64,000 nucleotides of DNA from Colias croceus (Eukaryota > Arthropoda > Insecta > Lepidoptera > Pieridae). Location of the stretch: positions 8,804,001-8,868,000 of the forward strand of contig NC_059549.1 of assembly GCF_905220415.1 (NCBI RefSeq). Reading direction: 5' to 3'. The position numbers were made by a program, and so were the translations under genes. The notes under the pieces were generated by a model. The model saw only the letters and a program-made list of their open reading frames with translations, made no database searches and was not told the DNA's origin. Shown here one piece after another: positions 44,007-55,074 of the stretch; the first letter of the stretch is position 1; each line of letters begins with the position of its first letter.

Positions 44007-44912
44007 TTAATCAACGATATTAATTTTCATTTGTTCTAGCAGTTTCGATTTCGTTCGATTAATCTTTTTGTATTTCGGATTTGCTTTGACTGATCTTCTT
44101 ACGCTACTCCTTATCATGACTCTGTCGAAGAGTTCTTCACTGGTGTCCTCACTGCCGTCGTCTGAGAAGTGATTGTTCATACTTTCGTCTAATTTCTTTG
44201 GTCTTATAACTATAGAGGTCATGGTATCATCTGAAAGCGTTGCGTCAATGTCTTCAGAGAGTTGTCTGTCTTCGTCACTTGTGGCCTTTTCAGAACTAAA
44301 CTGGCGAACGAGAACTCTAGATTCTGTGTGAGGAACTTCTAATGTTTTCTTCTTTTCATCTTTCTTTTTAGTGCCTTCTCGATTACAAGGTTTATATTTC
44401 ATGGGTGAGAAATCTACTCTTCGCAGAAAACTGATTGAATCTGCGAACCTTCTGCTGCCTTTTCTTGTGGCTTTCGCAGGAGTTTTATTATCTTTAGCCT
44501 TGTTTGAAGTGTCATCGTTATCCAAAGCAATTCCGGAGTCAGAGTTCGATTCGACATTAATTGAAATTTCTGGTACACTTAAAGCTTCTTTAATCTTCAA
44601 TTTATTTGTCAAATCTTCAATTATTTCTTCTTGTTTTTTGATGATTTCATCCTTCTGGGCGAGTTGTCTATTAACTGCTTCTGTCCTTATGGCTAGGTTA
44701 AGTTCGTAATTTTCAAGCTCTTTTGATAAAAATTCTAATTCCTTTTTTCTTGTTTCTTCAAGCTTTTTAATAGTGTCGCTTTGTTTTGTATTGGAATCCT
44801 TTAGCTTCGCAATTTCTTGCTTATGAGACGTGGTTAGAAACTTGATTACATTAATGGCTTCCTGCAACGTTGAAGGCTGTAACAGGTTTTCTTTGCTGCA
44901 GCTAGACGTCAT
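44007..44912 (-). CDS. 301-aa coiled-coil, Ser/Lys-rich protein
   Basis: Not recognised by name. ATG at 44910-44912, 301 codons, one coding exon. Residues 15-110 are a long charged helix with heptad-like Leu/Ile spacing (KLKD, KKLEETRKKELEF, IIKKQEEIIEDL), so a coiled coil is very likely. Residues 120-150 are acidic and Ser-rich. Residues 155-190 and 265-295 are basic (RKGSRR, RSSVRRSVK, KKINRTKSK), and acidic Ser clusters (SDEDRQLSED, SDDGSEDTSEE) between them resemble casein-kinase-2 sites. There is no signal peptide or membrane segment, so a cytoplasmic, cytoskeletal or nuclear place is likely. A splice acceptor (TTTTGTTACAG, ending at 44937 on this strand) lies 24 bp before the ATG, so the 5' UTR is split. 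Confidence 0.78.
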   Translation of the reverse strand: MTSSCSKENLLQPSTLQEAINVIKFLTTSHKQEIAKLKDSNTKQSDTIKKLEETRKKELEFLSKELENYELNLAIRTEAVNRQLAQKDEIIKKQEEIIEDLTNKLKIKEALSVPEISINVESNSDSGIALDNDDTSNKAKDNKTPAKATRKGSRRFADSISFLRRVDFSPMKYKPCNREGTKKKDEKKKTLEVPHTESRVLVRQFSSEKATSDEDRQLSEDIDATLSDDTMTSIVIRPKKLDESMNNHFSDDGSEDTSEELFDRVMIRSSVRRSVKANPKYKKINRTKSKLLEQMKINIVD

Positions 44913-44936
44913 CTCTCTCTGTGTCTATCAATAGAT
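44913..44936 (-). other. 5' UTR part of the coiled-coil gene's coding exon
   Basis: The minus strand reads a pyrimidine-rich tract and CAG just before 44936, then 24 bases to the ATG. This shows an intron in the leader. Confidence 0.6.
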
Positions 44937-44937
44937 C

Positions 44938-47262
44938 TGTAACAAAATGAGAAATCCATTAAATTCCGTTCATTTGCGGTCTAATATACAAAACGTAATG
45001 AATGGTTTGCGGTCAGTTTACATAATAGCACTTGTGATTGCTTAATTATTTATAATTATTTAATAGTAATTTTACTAGTTTGCGAAATACGCAATATATT
45101 AAGTACATCATTAATAAATAGAGTTGTTTCAATGCTAAAGTATTAACAACCCGAGTTTGAAGATCAATCGGAGTTTCTTCGAAGTTGTAGAGCGTTAATA
45201 TTTATTCAATTAATAAACTATGTATAAATTAAATAGTGAACATTGAATTTAAAATTAGTTTCTTTTTGGGCTATAAAGTGATTCAGACAACTGTTAATTC
45301 AAAAAAAATTTTCGTCCCTCTATCAATTAGGACTTAGGTACACCACGCATATTTTAACGTAATAATAAGCTTTTAATGCGTTGCGTGTCCTAGTAGCTAT
45401 AATTTATCTGTATGTATGTTTTATAATCAGAAACCATCGATTTAAAATTGTTGTGTATAAATATGTACCTACAATCTACATGTAACTTAGTACAAATTAG
45501 TATGCAGGTTAAGTTATTTTAATCTTATTTGTGAGCTGTTCGCTAACTGTGTCAGTCGTCGAGTTATAAACATTGGGAAATATTCTATTATTTTACATAA
45601 TATTTATTCTAGGTTAATTTTTAGAATCTATCTTTGTTGAGAGTATTCAAAATCATGAAACAGCATGGTATTTATATTATGTAATAAAAGAGTGTTCGCT
45701 CTGTTTCCGAAAAAAAAACAGCAGACCGATTTTTAATAAAGTTTAGTACCTACGCAGTCCGTATAAAATCAATTGGAAAATACAAGATTTTAAGTACCAG
45801 ATAGATAACATAATATTATTATAGGGAGCTTTTTTATAATGATGAGCTTTAAGATGGTCGTGCGATGCGTTTGCGCACTAGTTTCAATTACTTTATGTCA
45901 TTGATATACATATTATATATAATTATTTTGACCATTTTTGTATGTGTGATTCCGGTATAGAAAATGTATTAAGGTTTAACTTAATTCAATGTATAAATAT
46001 ATTAAATTCACCTTATTAACGACTACTCAGTACGCGTAAACTTGAACAAAATTAAATCGAATCATTATAAATATTCATATTTTAATTAGATAGTTCAATA
46101 GCATTAGTAGACTTTGACTTAGAAAATTAACTATTGCAATCTTAAGTCCTTTATATCTAGAAACGTGATATTAAGTACCTATCTGAACTCTAAATAGCGT
46201 GATATCAATTATCTATACTAAGAATTCATCCTCGTTCCTAGATTAGAATTACAGAAGAAACATTATACATTGCATGTGCATGTGCTAGCCATATTTCGGA
46301 ATTCCCTACAAGCCTGCTTTTGTGCCAAATACAAAGGCGTGAATACCTGCTAGCAGACAGCTGTTACCACAGACAGGTAAGCTAATACTGGTTTATGTTA
46401 AAATACACAGAACTTTTCAAAAAAGATCCTTTTTAAACCAGAACTTTCTGTAAGCTGCCAGATGTTTTTGGAGAAAAAAATGTACAATATCCTTTTTGAA
46501 TGGCTGGATGCATATATTATAATTTTTTTTGGTGTATTTTTCTTGCAACTCGAGTATATCGCCGATACAGCTTTATCATATAAATAAAATAAAGTCTTGA
46601 GTATCATTTAACTGTGAATCAATTTAAAATTTGTGAAAATGCAACTTCTTTTTATATACCTAGGATACCTACCTAGTATTTAAATAAGTATGAACCCTAA
46701 AACAAAGGTCACAGCGTTCGTTATGTTTATATAGATTAGTTATATGTAACTGTTGTATAGATTCCTTCAAATGTATATAATAGCTGTCAATGCAAGTCGT
46801 TGGTCCATTCCACACATACCATACATGTTTATATTACCCGTTGATCGTACAATAACATTATTGTTCGAAGTGACCTTTTAAACAGCTGTTCGGCTACTGT
46901 TATCTTGATATCGATAGTGGCCTAGATTCTATGTTATTTTAACTAACTCCTATTATAATCGTTTGATGAACAACGCGAATATGAAGCAAAATGTTGAAAG
47001 ATTGTTATATTATTACCTAGAATATACGGATATGTAGACTGTAGAGCTTTTGTAAAAATAAGCAATTGATCAAATGGCAAAAGGAAACGCATTATGTAAC
47101 TGTCAACTGTATAAGTACCTACTATGTAATAGTACCTACACAAAAACTCTAATAACTATTGGTTAAAACAAATATTAAATAAACAAGCTTTGAGCTTTTA
47201 AGATAATAAACAAACATAAAACACACATGATAACTAAACAGAAATAAAACAAATAAGAAATT
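44938..47262 (-). other. probable leader intron of the coiled-coil gene
   Basis: AT-rich; no coding frame of note. It is an intron if the 47.3-kb leader exon is real. Confidence 0.3.
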
Positions 47263-47264
47263 AC

Positions 47265-47377
47265 CTCAACAAAACGATCTTAATCACAAACACACAAAAA
47301 GATAACGCGAACACAAATCAAAATATATTATGTCAAAACAAACGCACATCACACTTGGTCGATTGTCGAACACTGAC
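47265..47377 (-). promoter_or_regulatory. possible promoter and 5' UTR exon of the coiled-coil gene
   Basis: On the minus strand an arthropod initiator (CAGTCAGTG; TCAGT at 47372-47376) is followed about 110 bases later by a donor-like GAG|GTAATT (GT at 47263-47264). An AT-rich TATTTTATT lies about 20 bp upstream of the initiator. This could be the first exon joined to the acceptor at 44937, with an intron of about 2.3 kb. No DPE match was found. The link rests only on position and signals. Confidence 0.3.
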
Positions 47378-47399
47378 TGGACTTACAATAAAATATTGA

Positions 47400-49122
47400 C
47401 AAAGGCTAATTGATTCCCTACCTTAAAACAAACTCTGTTTTACACCCCATTCAACGATTGTTACAGGATTATCAACCTTAAGTTGAAACAATAAGAACGG
47501 TAAAAATTCCCAGAATGTTAATCCTCCCGCTATGAGTCAGAACTCGTTTCCCCGGATTCCTTCGCAGGTAAGCCTGGACTGGGTTCATGGACCTTTACTA
47601 TTAATAGATGGTGGGAGAAAAGGGATCAATTTATAGTGGTATTTATGAGGTCAGGCGCAGTTGCGAAATGACTTAGATATTCTGAGAAGTTGATAGGAGT
47701 TTGACTGTACTATCCGGAAATAGAATATTTTGTCTTTGTTGTTAGTAAAGAGATACAAAGAGATACACTTTTTATACACAATACATATTTATTGAAATAT
47801 AGAATAAGTTAATGTCACTTACACAAGGTCATTGTCAAAAATCAATATTCTAATCTACTTTAATATCTGAATAATTCATAAAGTGAAGACAATACTTGGG
47901 TACAAAGCACATAAAAACTCTAAATGAAGTTTATGCAAGTAAGTAGTCAGATGTATTTTAGTTAGTACAATCACTCTCGATCTGCTAATTTAATATCTAT
48001 GGATGAAATAAGAAATAGAGATCCCTTATAGTCTGACATGACTTATAGATTATTAGAGATGTTTTTATCCAAACCAAGTGAGCGAAGCTGCGGGCTGTAG
48101 CCATTTAAAATTTAGAATAATCATTAAACCCGTTAACATGAAATGTTTATCAAATCAGAATACTAAAAGGCCGATAATTAATACATAATTTGAACACAAA
48201 CACATGAAATATGTATTATGTGCAGATAATGAAGACCGCTGAAATATGAGTTCTATTTAATTTAGCTACACAACAATAATTCATTTTAGAAATTAAATGC
48301 TCTCAAAATAAACTTTGTAACTTATTTCAAATGGTATAATTAATAATAAATAATTTTCAATGTTTCATACCAAAATCATACGCCAAAAAATCAACAAAAA
48401 TTTCTTAAAAACTCACATTTTAAAATCAATGAAAAGTATTGATATTATGGTCTCATAAAACAATCCAGAAAGTTCTAGAAGTTTCAGGAAATAACTATTC
48501 GCGGTGGAACAAAGAGAAAAGTATTAAAAGACGATTCTTATAAGACAATAAAAAGCTTAATAAGTTACTCGGAAAATATGAAACAATGACGCGGCTTACA
48601 ATGGCCATTAGTGGTTTAATTCTTTTAATAGGATGTCCTTTGTTTTTTTAATATACGACGAAAGATCGGCTTAACTTTAAAGTGGTAAAAATCGTAATAA
48701 TAATTTACAAAAAGTGAAATGTGTATTTGTAGAGACCAAAAATGCAGCAGGTAGCATGTAAATTTTATAGGACATACATACAAATATTCTAATGTAGGAA
48801 AACTTAAAAATACATTTTAGCGATCACAAATTTTCTTTCCATTCATAAAAATGCAATTTGTTCACACTTTATCGAACAAACTTTTACGGATTTTTTTTTT
48901 AATTTTTTCACAAGTGATAATTATTAACCCTGATAATGCTGTTCAGTTTGTAAATTTGTAATATAGGTTATCTAAACATCGATGTTTATAGATCAGCATT
49001 AAACACACACATGACATTATAATTAGTTATCTAATATAACAAAGCTTCATACGTACCTAATACTGTATGAAAATTAAACCACAGCTCACTCTATGAAATA
49101 GGCTTATTAAACTTATTTACAA
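47400..49122. other. no gene seen
   Basis: AT-rich. A worn Helitron-like end (GTGAGCGAAGCTGCGGGCTG) lies near 48079. Confidence 0.45.
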
Positions 49123-49322
49123 CTAGCTGTTTCCCTCGGTTTCACCCGCATTGCTCCGCTCCTGTTGGCCTTAGCATGATGATAGGCAATAGGCTATATG
49201 CCTATTGCCTTCCTCAATAAATGGGCTATCATAACACCGAAATAATTTTTCAAATCGGACCAGTCATTCCCGAGATTAGCGCAAACAAACAAACAATATC
49301 TTCAGCTTTATTATATTAGTAA
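49123..49322 (-). mobile_element. Helitron (GAACGCGCTAAT family)
   Basis: CTAG at 49123-49126 and TTTCACCCGCATTGCTCCGC follow the family. The TC start near 49322 is worn. It contains a direct duplication around GATAGGCAATAGGCTATATG. Confidence 0.6.
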
Positions 49323-49439
49323 TGTTACAAAATTTAAATGAATTGTTAGGTACCCAATTACAGTAATCCAAAATTAATAATGCGCATGCAAATCTTCGCT
49401 AATTGTCGTATTTCCGAAGACACTCGAATCATTGAATCG

Positions 49440-49620
49440 TAAGAGCCCTAAACAATAGGCTCATAAACTACTGGACTGATTTTAAAAATTCTTTCACCAT
49501 TCGAAAGCTACATTATCCACGAGTAACATAGGCTAGGTTTTATCCCGGAAATCCCACGGGAACGGGAACTATGCGGGTTTTTCTTTGAAAACGCGGGCGA
49601 AGCCGCAGGCGGAAAGCTAA
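49440..49620 (+). mobile_element. Helitron (CCCACGGGAAC family), 5' end missing
   Basis: ATCCCACGGGAACGGGAACT and GAAAACGCGGGCGAAGCCGC end in GGAAAGCTAA before T. CTAA fits the CTRR rule. Confidence 0.6.
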
Positions 49621-50960
49621 TACAATATAAATTTTGTATTATTTTAACCTTCTTTTCTTCCATCATTACACCAGCTTCAGTAAGACACTTTAAAAGTACT
49701 ATAAATTTTCCAAGTAAATCAATCCAACAAAGATAATATATTCGCAATCGTGGGGTAAACTCGCTATTTACTTACAAGGAATTATCGAAACAAAATCGTT
49801 ACTTACCTACAAATACATATATATTAATCTCTTTTAGCACAAAACATATAATTTGACTAAATTATGCATGAAGAAAATGCATTTAACCGCTCTATATAGA
49901 TATCATCTTCGGACTCTCCGAGAATATGACAGTTGCCGAACAGTGACGAAGATTTCTATGCGCATTATTACTTTTGGATTACTGTAAATGATACTTAAAT
50001 GGTTATGTAATCGACGCAATTTGAAATACTTTCAGTTAATATACAAAACTTACATATAAATAAATGATGATTGTAAAAAAGTAATTTCGCGATTGATATT
50101 TAACTAAATATCGTTCCATAAGTAATAGATAATATTGTATAGGTACTTATATTATGCCAGTTTTTTCATTTAGTATTTTTCAACCACTTAAGCACTTTAT
50201 TGCACAAAATTAAATAATTATGGCTTTATAACATTCAATTGTTTGAATAATCCTACTATTGGATTACTTTACTAAAGGTAATAAATTCATAGTTATTTCT
50301 ATGAATTCGCAAATATACACAGTGTAATCCGAACACTTTATTTAATCTATGGTTAATCTAGACGTTATTAATAAAACAAACTTATCCATTCAAAGATTCT
50401 GGCAATTCTGTCTCGCAATATCAGTCTCAAGGGAACAATCGAAAGAGTTTCGTAAAGTTTCAACTTTCAATGTATCGGGGAATAATTTCGCTTCAGGCGT
50501 ACAAAATTATACGAGAACTTTTTTATTTCCTTTTACACTGAACACGGTTCAATGGAGAGCATAATTATTTAGATGGAACCAAGTCAATGATGGGGAAAAG
50601 CGATGTTTATTTACGAATGAATTATGATAAAATTTGCCAATTTTTTATTTTTTATAATGTTGAACGGTAATCTTCGGACTCTACATTCAAACAGAGATAT
50701 TGTGGAAGTTAACGTATCGAAATTAATATTAATAAGTTCTGTGATTGATTTGTGAACTAAGTGGCTATTGAATACCTATAAAATATAAAATATTTTTTTT
50801 AATAATTTAAGTTTCTTTTAAACTACATTTTTTTTAAATTACGATGTACATATATATTTAGTACAATTAATGTTTTTGCGGTGAAATAAAGGAAGTCTTC
50901 ACAAGATAAGCATATTGTTAAGCTAAGTAGTGAGTGTTCACGTACTGATAAGGGAAAGGT

Positions 50961-50968
50961 AAAAAAAA
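50961..50968 (-). terminator. RNA polymerase III terminator of tRNA-Val
   Basis: Eight A residues on the + strand form an oligo-T tract starting three bases past the tRNA 3' end. Confidence 0.75.
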
Positions 50969-50970
50969 TT

Positions 50971-51042
50971 GTTTCCGCCCGGGATCGAACCGGGGGCCTT
51001 CTGCGTGTTAGGCAGATGTGATAACCGCTACACCACGGAAAC
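50971..51042 (-). tRNA. tRNA-Val (anticodon AAC)
   Basis: The minus strand gives a 72-nt cloverleaf. The acceptor arms GTTTCCG and CGGAAAC pair perfectly. The D arm and A box read TGGTGTAGCGGTTATCA, the anticodon loop CCTAACAC puts AAC at positions 34-36 (51007-51009), and the T arm and B box read CGGTTCGATCCCG. It matches the standard animal tRNA-Val(AAC) closely. There is no intron and CCA is not encoded. A run of T on this strand follows directly. Confidence 0.96.
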
Positions 51043-51049
51043 GATATCT

Positions 51050-54000
51050 GAGTCTTTTAAAAGCAGTTCAACATGCGTTTTTTTATGCAGTTCTTAAAAC
51101 ATAAGGTGATAAAATTGACCTAGTAACTTATGCATGTAATAATTTAATAACTATACTTACTGTCTCTTTCTGATTCATATTTTTTTAAATAAATGAGAGT
51201 GAAACAAAGAAGCGATTAGTGCAATCATTAAGAAAGTTTTGTTGCAATGTTTTAACATACTAAGTAGCTATAAAACTCTGTCTAATCTCTTAAGATTTTA
51301 AATCTATATATCTATATAAATTCCAACAGATTTTCCATAATGCCTATGGATTAGTCTTTAAAAATTGTACAACAAAATCACAACAATAACCGAAATCGCA
51401 ATCTAAATCCAGTTTATCCAAACGACTTAGCGTTATAAAATTAAATGATCCGCGGATCAGCCGATAACTATTATTATATCGAACCCTCGAAACGTTATCA
51501 TGCGAATGTCGTATACGTAATAAATATAAGGATAGCGTAAGCGTTAAATATAGAATTAAACTTTCTTACAACGATATTATATTATTAAAACACCTCTGAT
51601 ATTCTTATAACTCAATTTGGAAAAAAAATACTACGAACACGTTGTAAGGAATGGCATTTATTAGTAAAAGCCTACAAGGTAGTTAAGAAGTTAGAAATAA
51701 TAATTATAATTTTATGTCTTTTAATAAAAACAATAGCTTTATTTTATTTTTAGTTTTTTATTTTTTAAATCTCTCCCACGCAGATGAATTCATGAATTGT
51801 TTGGTGGACAATGCGGAAATAGAATTTTATTTTTGGGGATTAGCAGTGAAGCGCAGAGTTTCGGGCGTAGATATATTATTATATTATGAAACGTGAAGTT
51901 CTTGTTCGCTTTGTAAATAAATTAATAGTATCGAACAATTCTTCACAATTATTCTCTCAGTATCCAACTATCATGATTTATAATTGAAATACAATCTCGG
52001 GCTATATTTTTTATTTCAATACATATGAGGCAATGCAATCTATATACCTACCAATATTTGAATACTGAAATAAAATAACTTTATAGGACGCTGCCTAATC
52101 AGGCCGGAGTTTAGAGCAAAAACGGCTTTAGATTCAAACCTGCCAAATGGCTGCAAAAGGAAAGACCTCTTTCTTGGAAAAGATCCGTGGTTGCTGAGAT
52201 GAATAAAACCTGTCACTCTTGGCAAGAAGTTAAAGAAAAAGCCCAAAGGAATTAGCTGAGGGCTTCTCGAGGAGTTACGGGAACAATAATATAAATTAAA
52301 TATCATAAAATACTTTTAACCCGGCAATTTAATTCCCTTAACTTTGAAAGGAAAGCTATGCGATTGCAATCAAACTCCTAATAGAGTTTCGCAGAAAAGC
52401 TAGCAACTAATCTAGATTTATATTATATAGACTATTATCTAAATAGGGAAATCGGTCTGATAAATGAGAGTTATGTTTTTTCTTTGAGGGCTTATAGTGC
52501 GGATTTCTCGGCTAATGAAATGAAAACAATGGGGTGTTTTTTAGAGTGATTCCTGTAGGAGCGATAAAGATAAAGATAGGTGGTTTCTACAAATCTGTCA
52601 TTAATTTATCCAGTAATTTTTTTGAGTTTTTTGTATAATTTAGTCACGAGATAGTTTTATCAAAATGAGTTCTTCATTTTACAGTTAACATCAGTTTCAC
52701 ATAAAAAATACGAAAGTGTTTCTTGAAATATGAGTAGCTACAAATTACAATACCCAAATAACATTTTACAAAACTTTTTTTCAGAACTTATCAATATAAA
52801 ATTTGTAATCTCAAACAATTTCTACGTAACGACTTTCTCACTTTTTAAATCGGAAACTATTACGTAAAATAATGTTTCACGCTGCACGCCACTAAATCAT
52901 ACTGTGCCATACAAATTCGTTTTACCTAAATATTTATTTTCATGTTTTCCACAAATATTTTATTGCCTGAAAAGAGGCGAGACCTTTTAGCGAAAACACG
53001 AATCTAAGTTTTCTTTATTTTCCTTCGGTTCGGAATACAAGTTTATTTATGTACTGGGACATTTCTATCGTCAACATCGTAACACGTTCGAGCAATGGTC
53101 CGTTAAATTTGGGAAAAAACTTTTATTACAACTGAGTCTACGCAGCGAGCCCTCGTTGGATATCATGGCTACGCGTAGAAATATACCTTTTATTATACGT
53201 TGAGGACGTTTGATAAAAAGTAAGGTGTGTTATAATGCAAAAGTATTGTTACTGTTTTACATTTACTTTTATATAGTAAGTAGATACTGATAAGTTTATT
53301 GCCTACGTAAATCATAGGTAGGTAGGTAACGTGAAATAAAGGTTAGGTATCAAAAAAAAAAAACAGAATCATTTATTTTTTGGATAATAGAAGTTTAGAT
53401 GTAGCTATTTGTATTATTAGTTAAAGGAATTTTAAAAGTTCACCGAAACTTTTAAAATTCCTCTAACCTTTACCTAGGTATATGAAATAACGATCTAAAG
53501 CAAACCTTTACATTATAAAAATACGGTACAAAGTACTTATGTTTGTTATTTACATACAAATATTTGATTTCACCCAGTCTAAATAGAAAATCCTCAACCG
53601 ATCCACAATTGTCCAAATGTCCAAATGTATTCTATTCTCTACATAAAATGTGTAAATAAGTTTTTTTATTTTTCCAAAGTCAACCATTGCGCAAATAACT
53701 CCACTATACACTCTAATTATTATTTGATTTCGGATTAGAGCCAAATGTATCATACAAAATCTTTATTAAAACTAGTTAAATTAAAATTTTCCTCAAATAT
53801 TATGTTCTCTATTTTTGAAGTGAAACTTGTTTAGGCGTGTTGAGAGTAAAATTTCAAGGTCGCGTCATGGCTATACTATCACGTCATGGAGTAAGGCGAC
53901 GATTTTGGTATCTTTGGATCTCGCCAAAGAAGTTTAACATTTGTCACGAGCAGTCTTTACAAGCGGTGGTGGCCACTTAACATAATATTATGTTCCACCC

Positions 54001-54927
54001 TACTTACCTATATTGCTCTGCCAAGGTAACGAGAGAAGAATCCTATAGACAAATCATATAAATCGCAAAGTTTTCCTGCATATCACTTCCAATTCAACCT
54101 ATACAATACATGTTAACAGCTGAAGATCTTATGACACATGCCCTTTTATTAGAAACCTTTGAAAAAGCCCGTAAAATACTGTCACTCCGTTTAAAAGTCC
54201 TCTCAATTGCAAATAGGCGTCGATTTTCCGTCCCTGTAACAGAATTAGAGCGCTTGCAGTCGGCACGGCTAAATTGATGTACGGTCATGTACAGGGGCCG
54301 TTAAATAGATACCATTGTGTATGTAAATTACTCTCCTAATGATGCTATTCGATTATAAGGAATATAATGTGGTCTACGTGATGAGTAAGATTTGAGATAG
54401 AAATTGATTTATTTCCATACTTTTTCCACCTTTACATATTAACTTTTATACCCCAAAATATAATTATAATTTCCTCATACTTGAATTTTATAACATATAC
54501 TAAATATTGTTAACATATTTATAATTTAAAAGGCACTAATAGTAAACATTACAATAACAAATCAATTTATAGAGAAACATTAAAATTATCAATTTGATCC
54601 AATAAAAGCTACACGAGGAAATATCTCCTACCTCGTTCTAAATATAACAAATCTACCACATTTTGCCGTGAAAACTGATTGTTATGTCTTATTGCACAGT
54701 TGAATTTGAACCATACACTCTCGTTTTATGGCTGTTTTTTGCTTGACTAATAGTATAGGCTTCGATAAAGTTACCATAAAATGGAGAGCTTAGTGGTATT
54801 GATTAAAATGCAATACAGCAATTTTGGAATTTACTGTTGCTTTCCCCTGATAAACAAGATTATAGATTTGTTCTTGAGAATGCTATTAGAAATAATACTG
54901 TAATATTGAATAGGCTTTAATATTTCC
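51050..54927. other. no gene seen
   Basis: AT-rich. A 60-codon frame at 51714-51896 starts with an ATG and a hydrophobic, signal-like stretch but is very AT-rich and lacks other support. The frame at 52040-52306 (minus) has no motif. Confidence 0.4.
53425..53462. repeat. 16-bp perfect inverted repeat
   Basis: AGGAATTTTAAAAGTT, a 6-base loop, then AACTTTTAAAATTCCT; the symmetry extends imperfectly outward. Confidence 0.8.
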
Positions 54928-54940
54928 AACGTTGTTGGCA

Positions 54941-55061
54941 TATGTGGCTATAAATTGTGTTTGTAAATAAATTTAAAAAAAATGAAAATAATGTCTAATA
55001 TTCCAGAGGTGGCGCGAACACCCTGTGATGGCGGGTGGGTGCCTTTACAAAAAAAAAAAAA
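54941..55061 (+). mobile_element. short retroposed insert with A tail and 13-bp target duplication
   Basis: AACGTTGTTGGCA occurs at 54928-54940 and again at 55062-55074. Between them lie 121 bp ending in a run of about 15 A (55049-55063). That is the structure of an L1-type retroposition of a 5'-truncated transcript. The body (GGTGGCGCGAACACCCTGTG near 55012) is not recognised; it could be a LINE or SINE 3' end or an mRNA tail. Confidence 0.65.
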
Positions 55062-55074
55062 AACGTTGTTGGCA

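Noticed and set aside
51714..51896. 60-aa secreted peptide gene
   Set aside because: It starts with ATG and a hydrophobic stretch, but it is very AT-rich with no promoter, splice or poly(A) support; kept only as a note.
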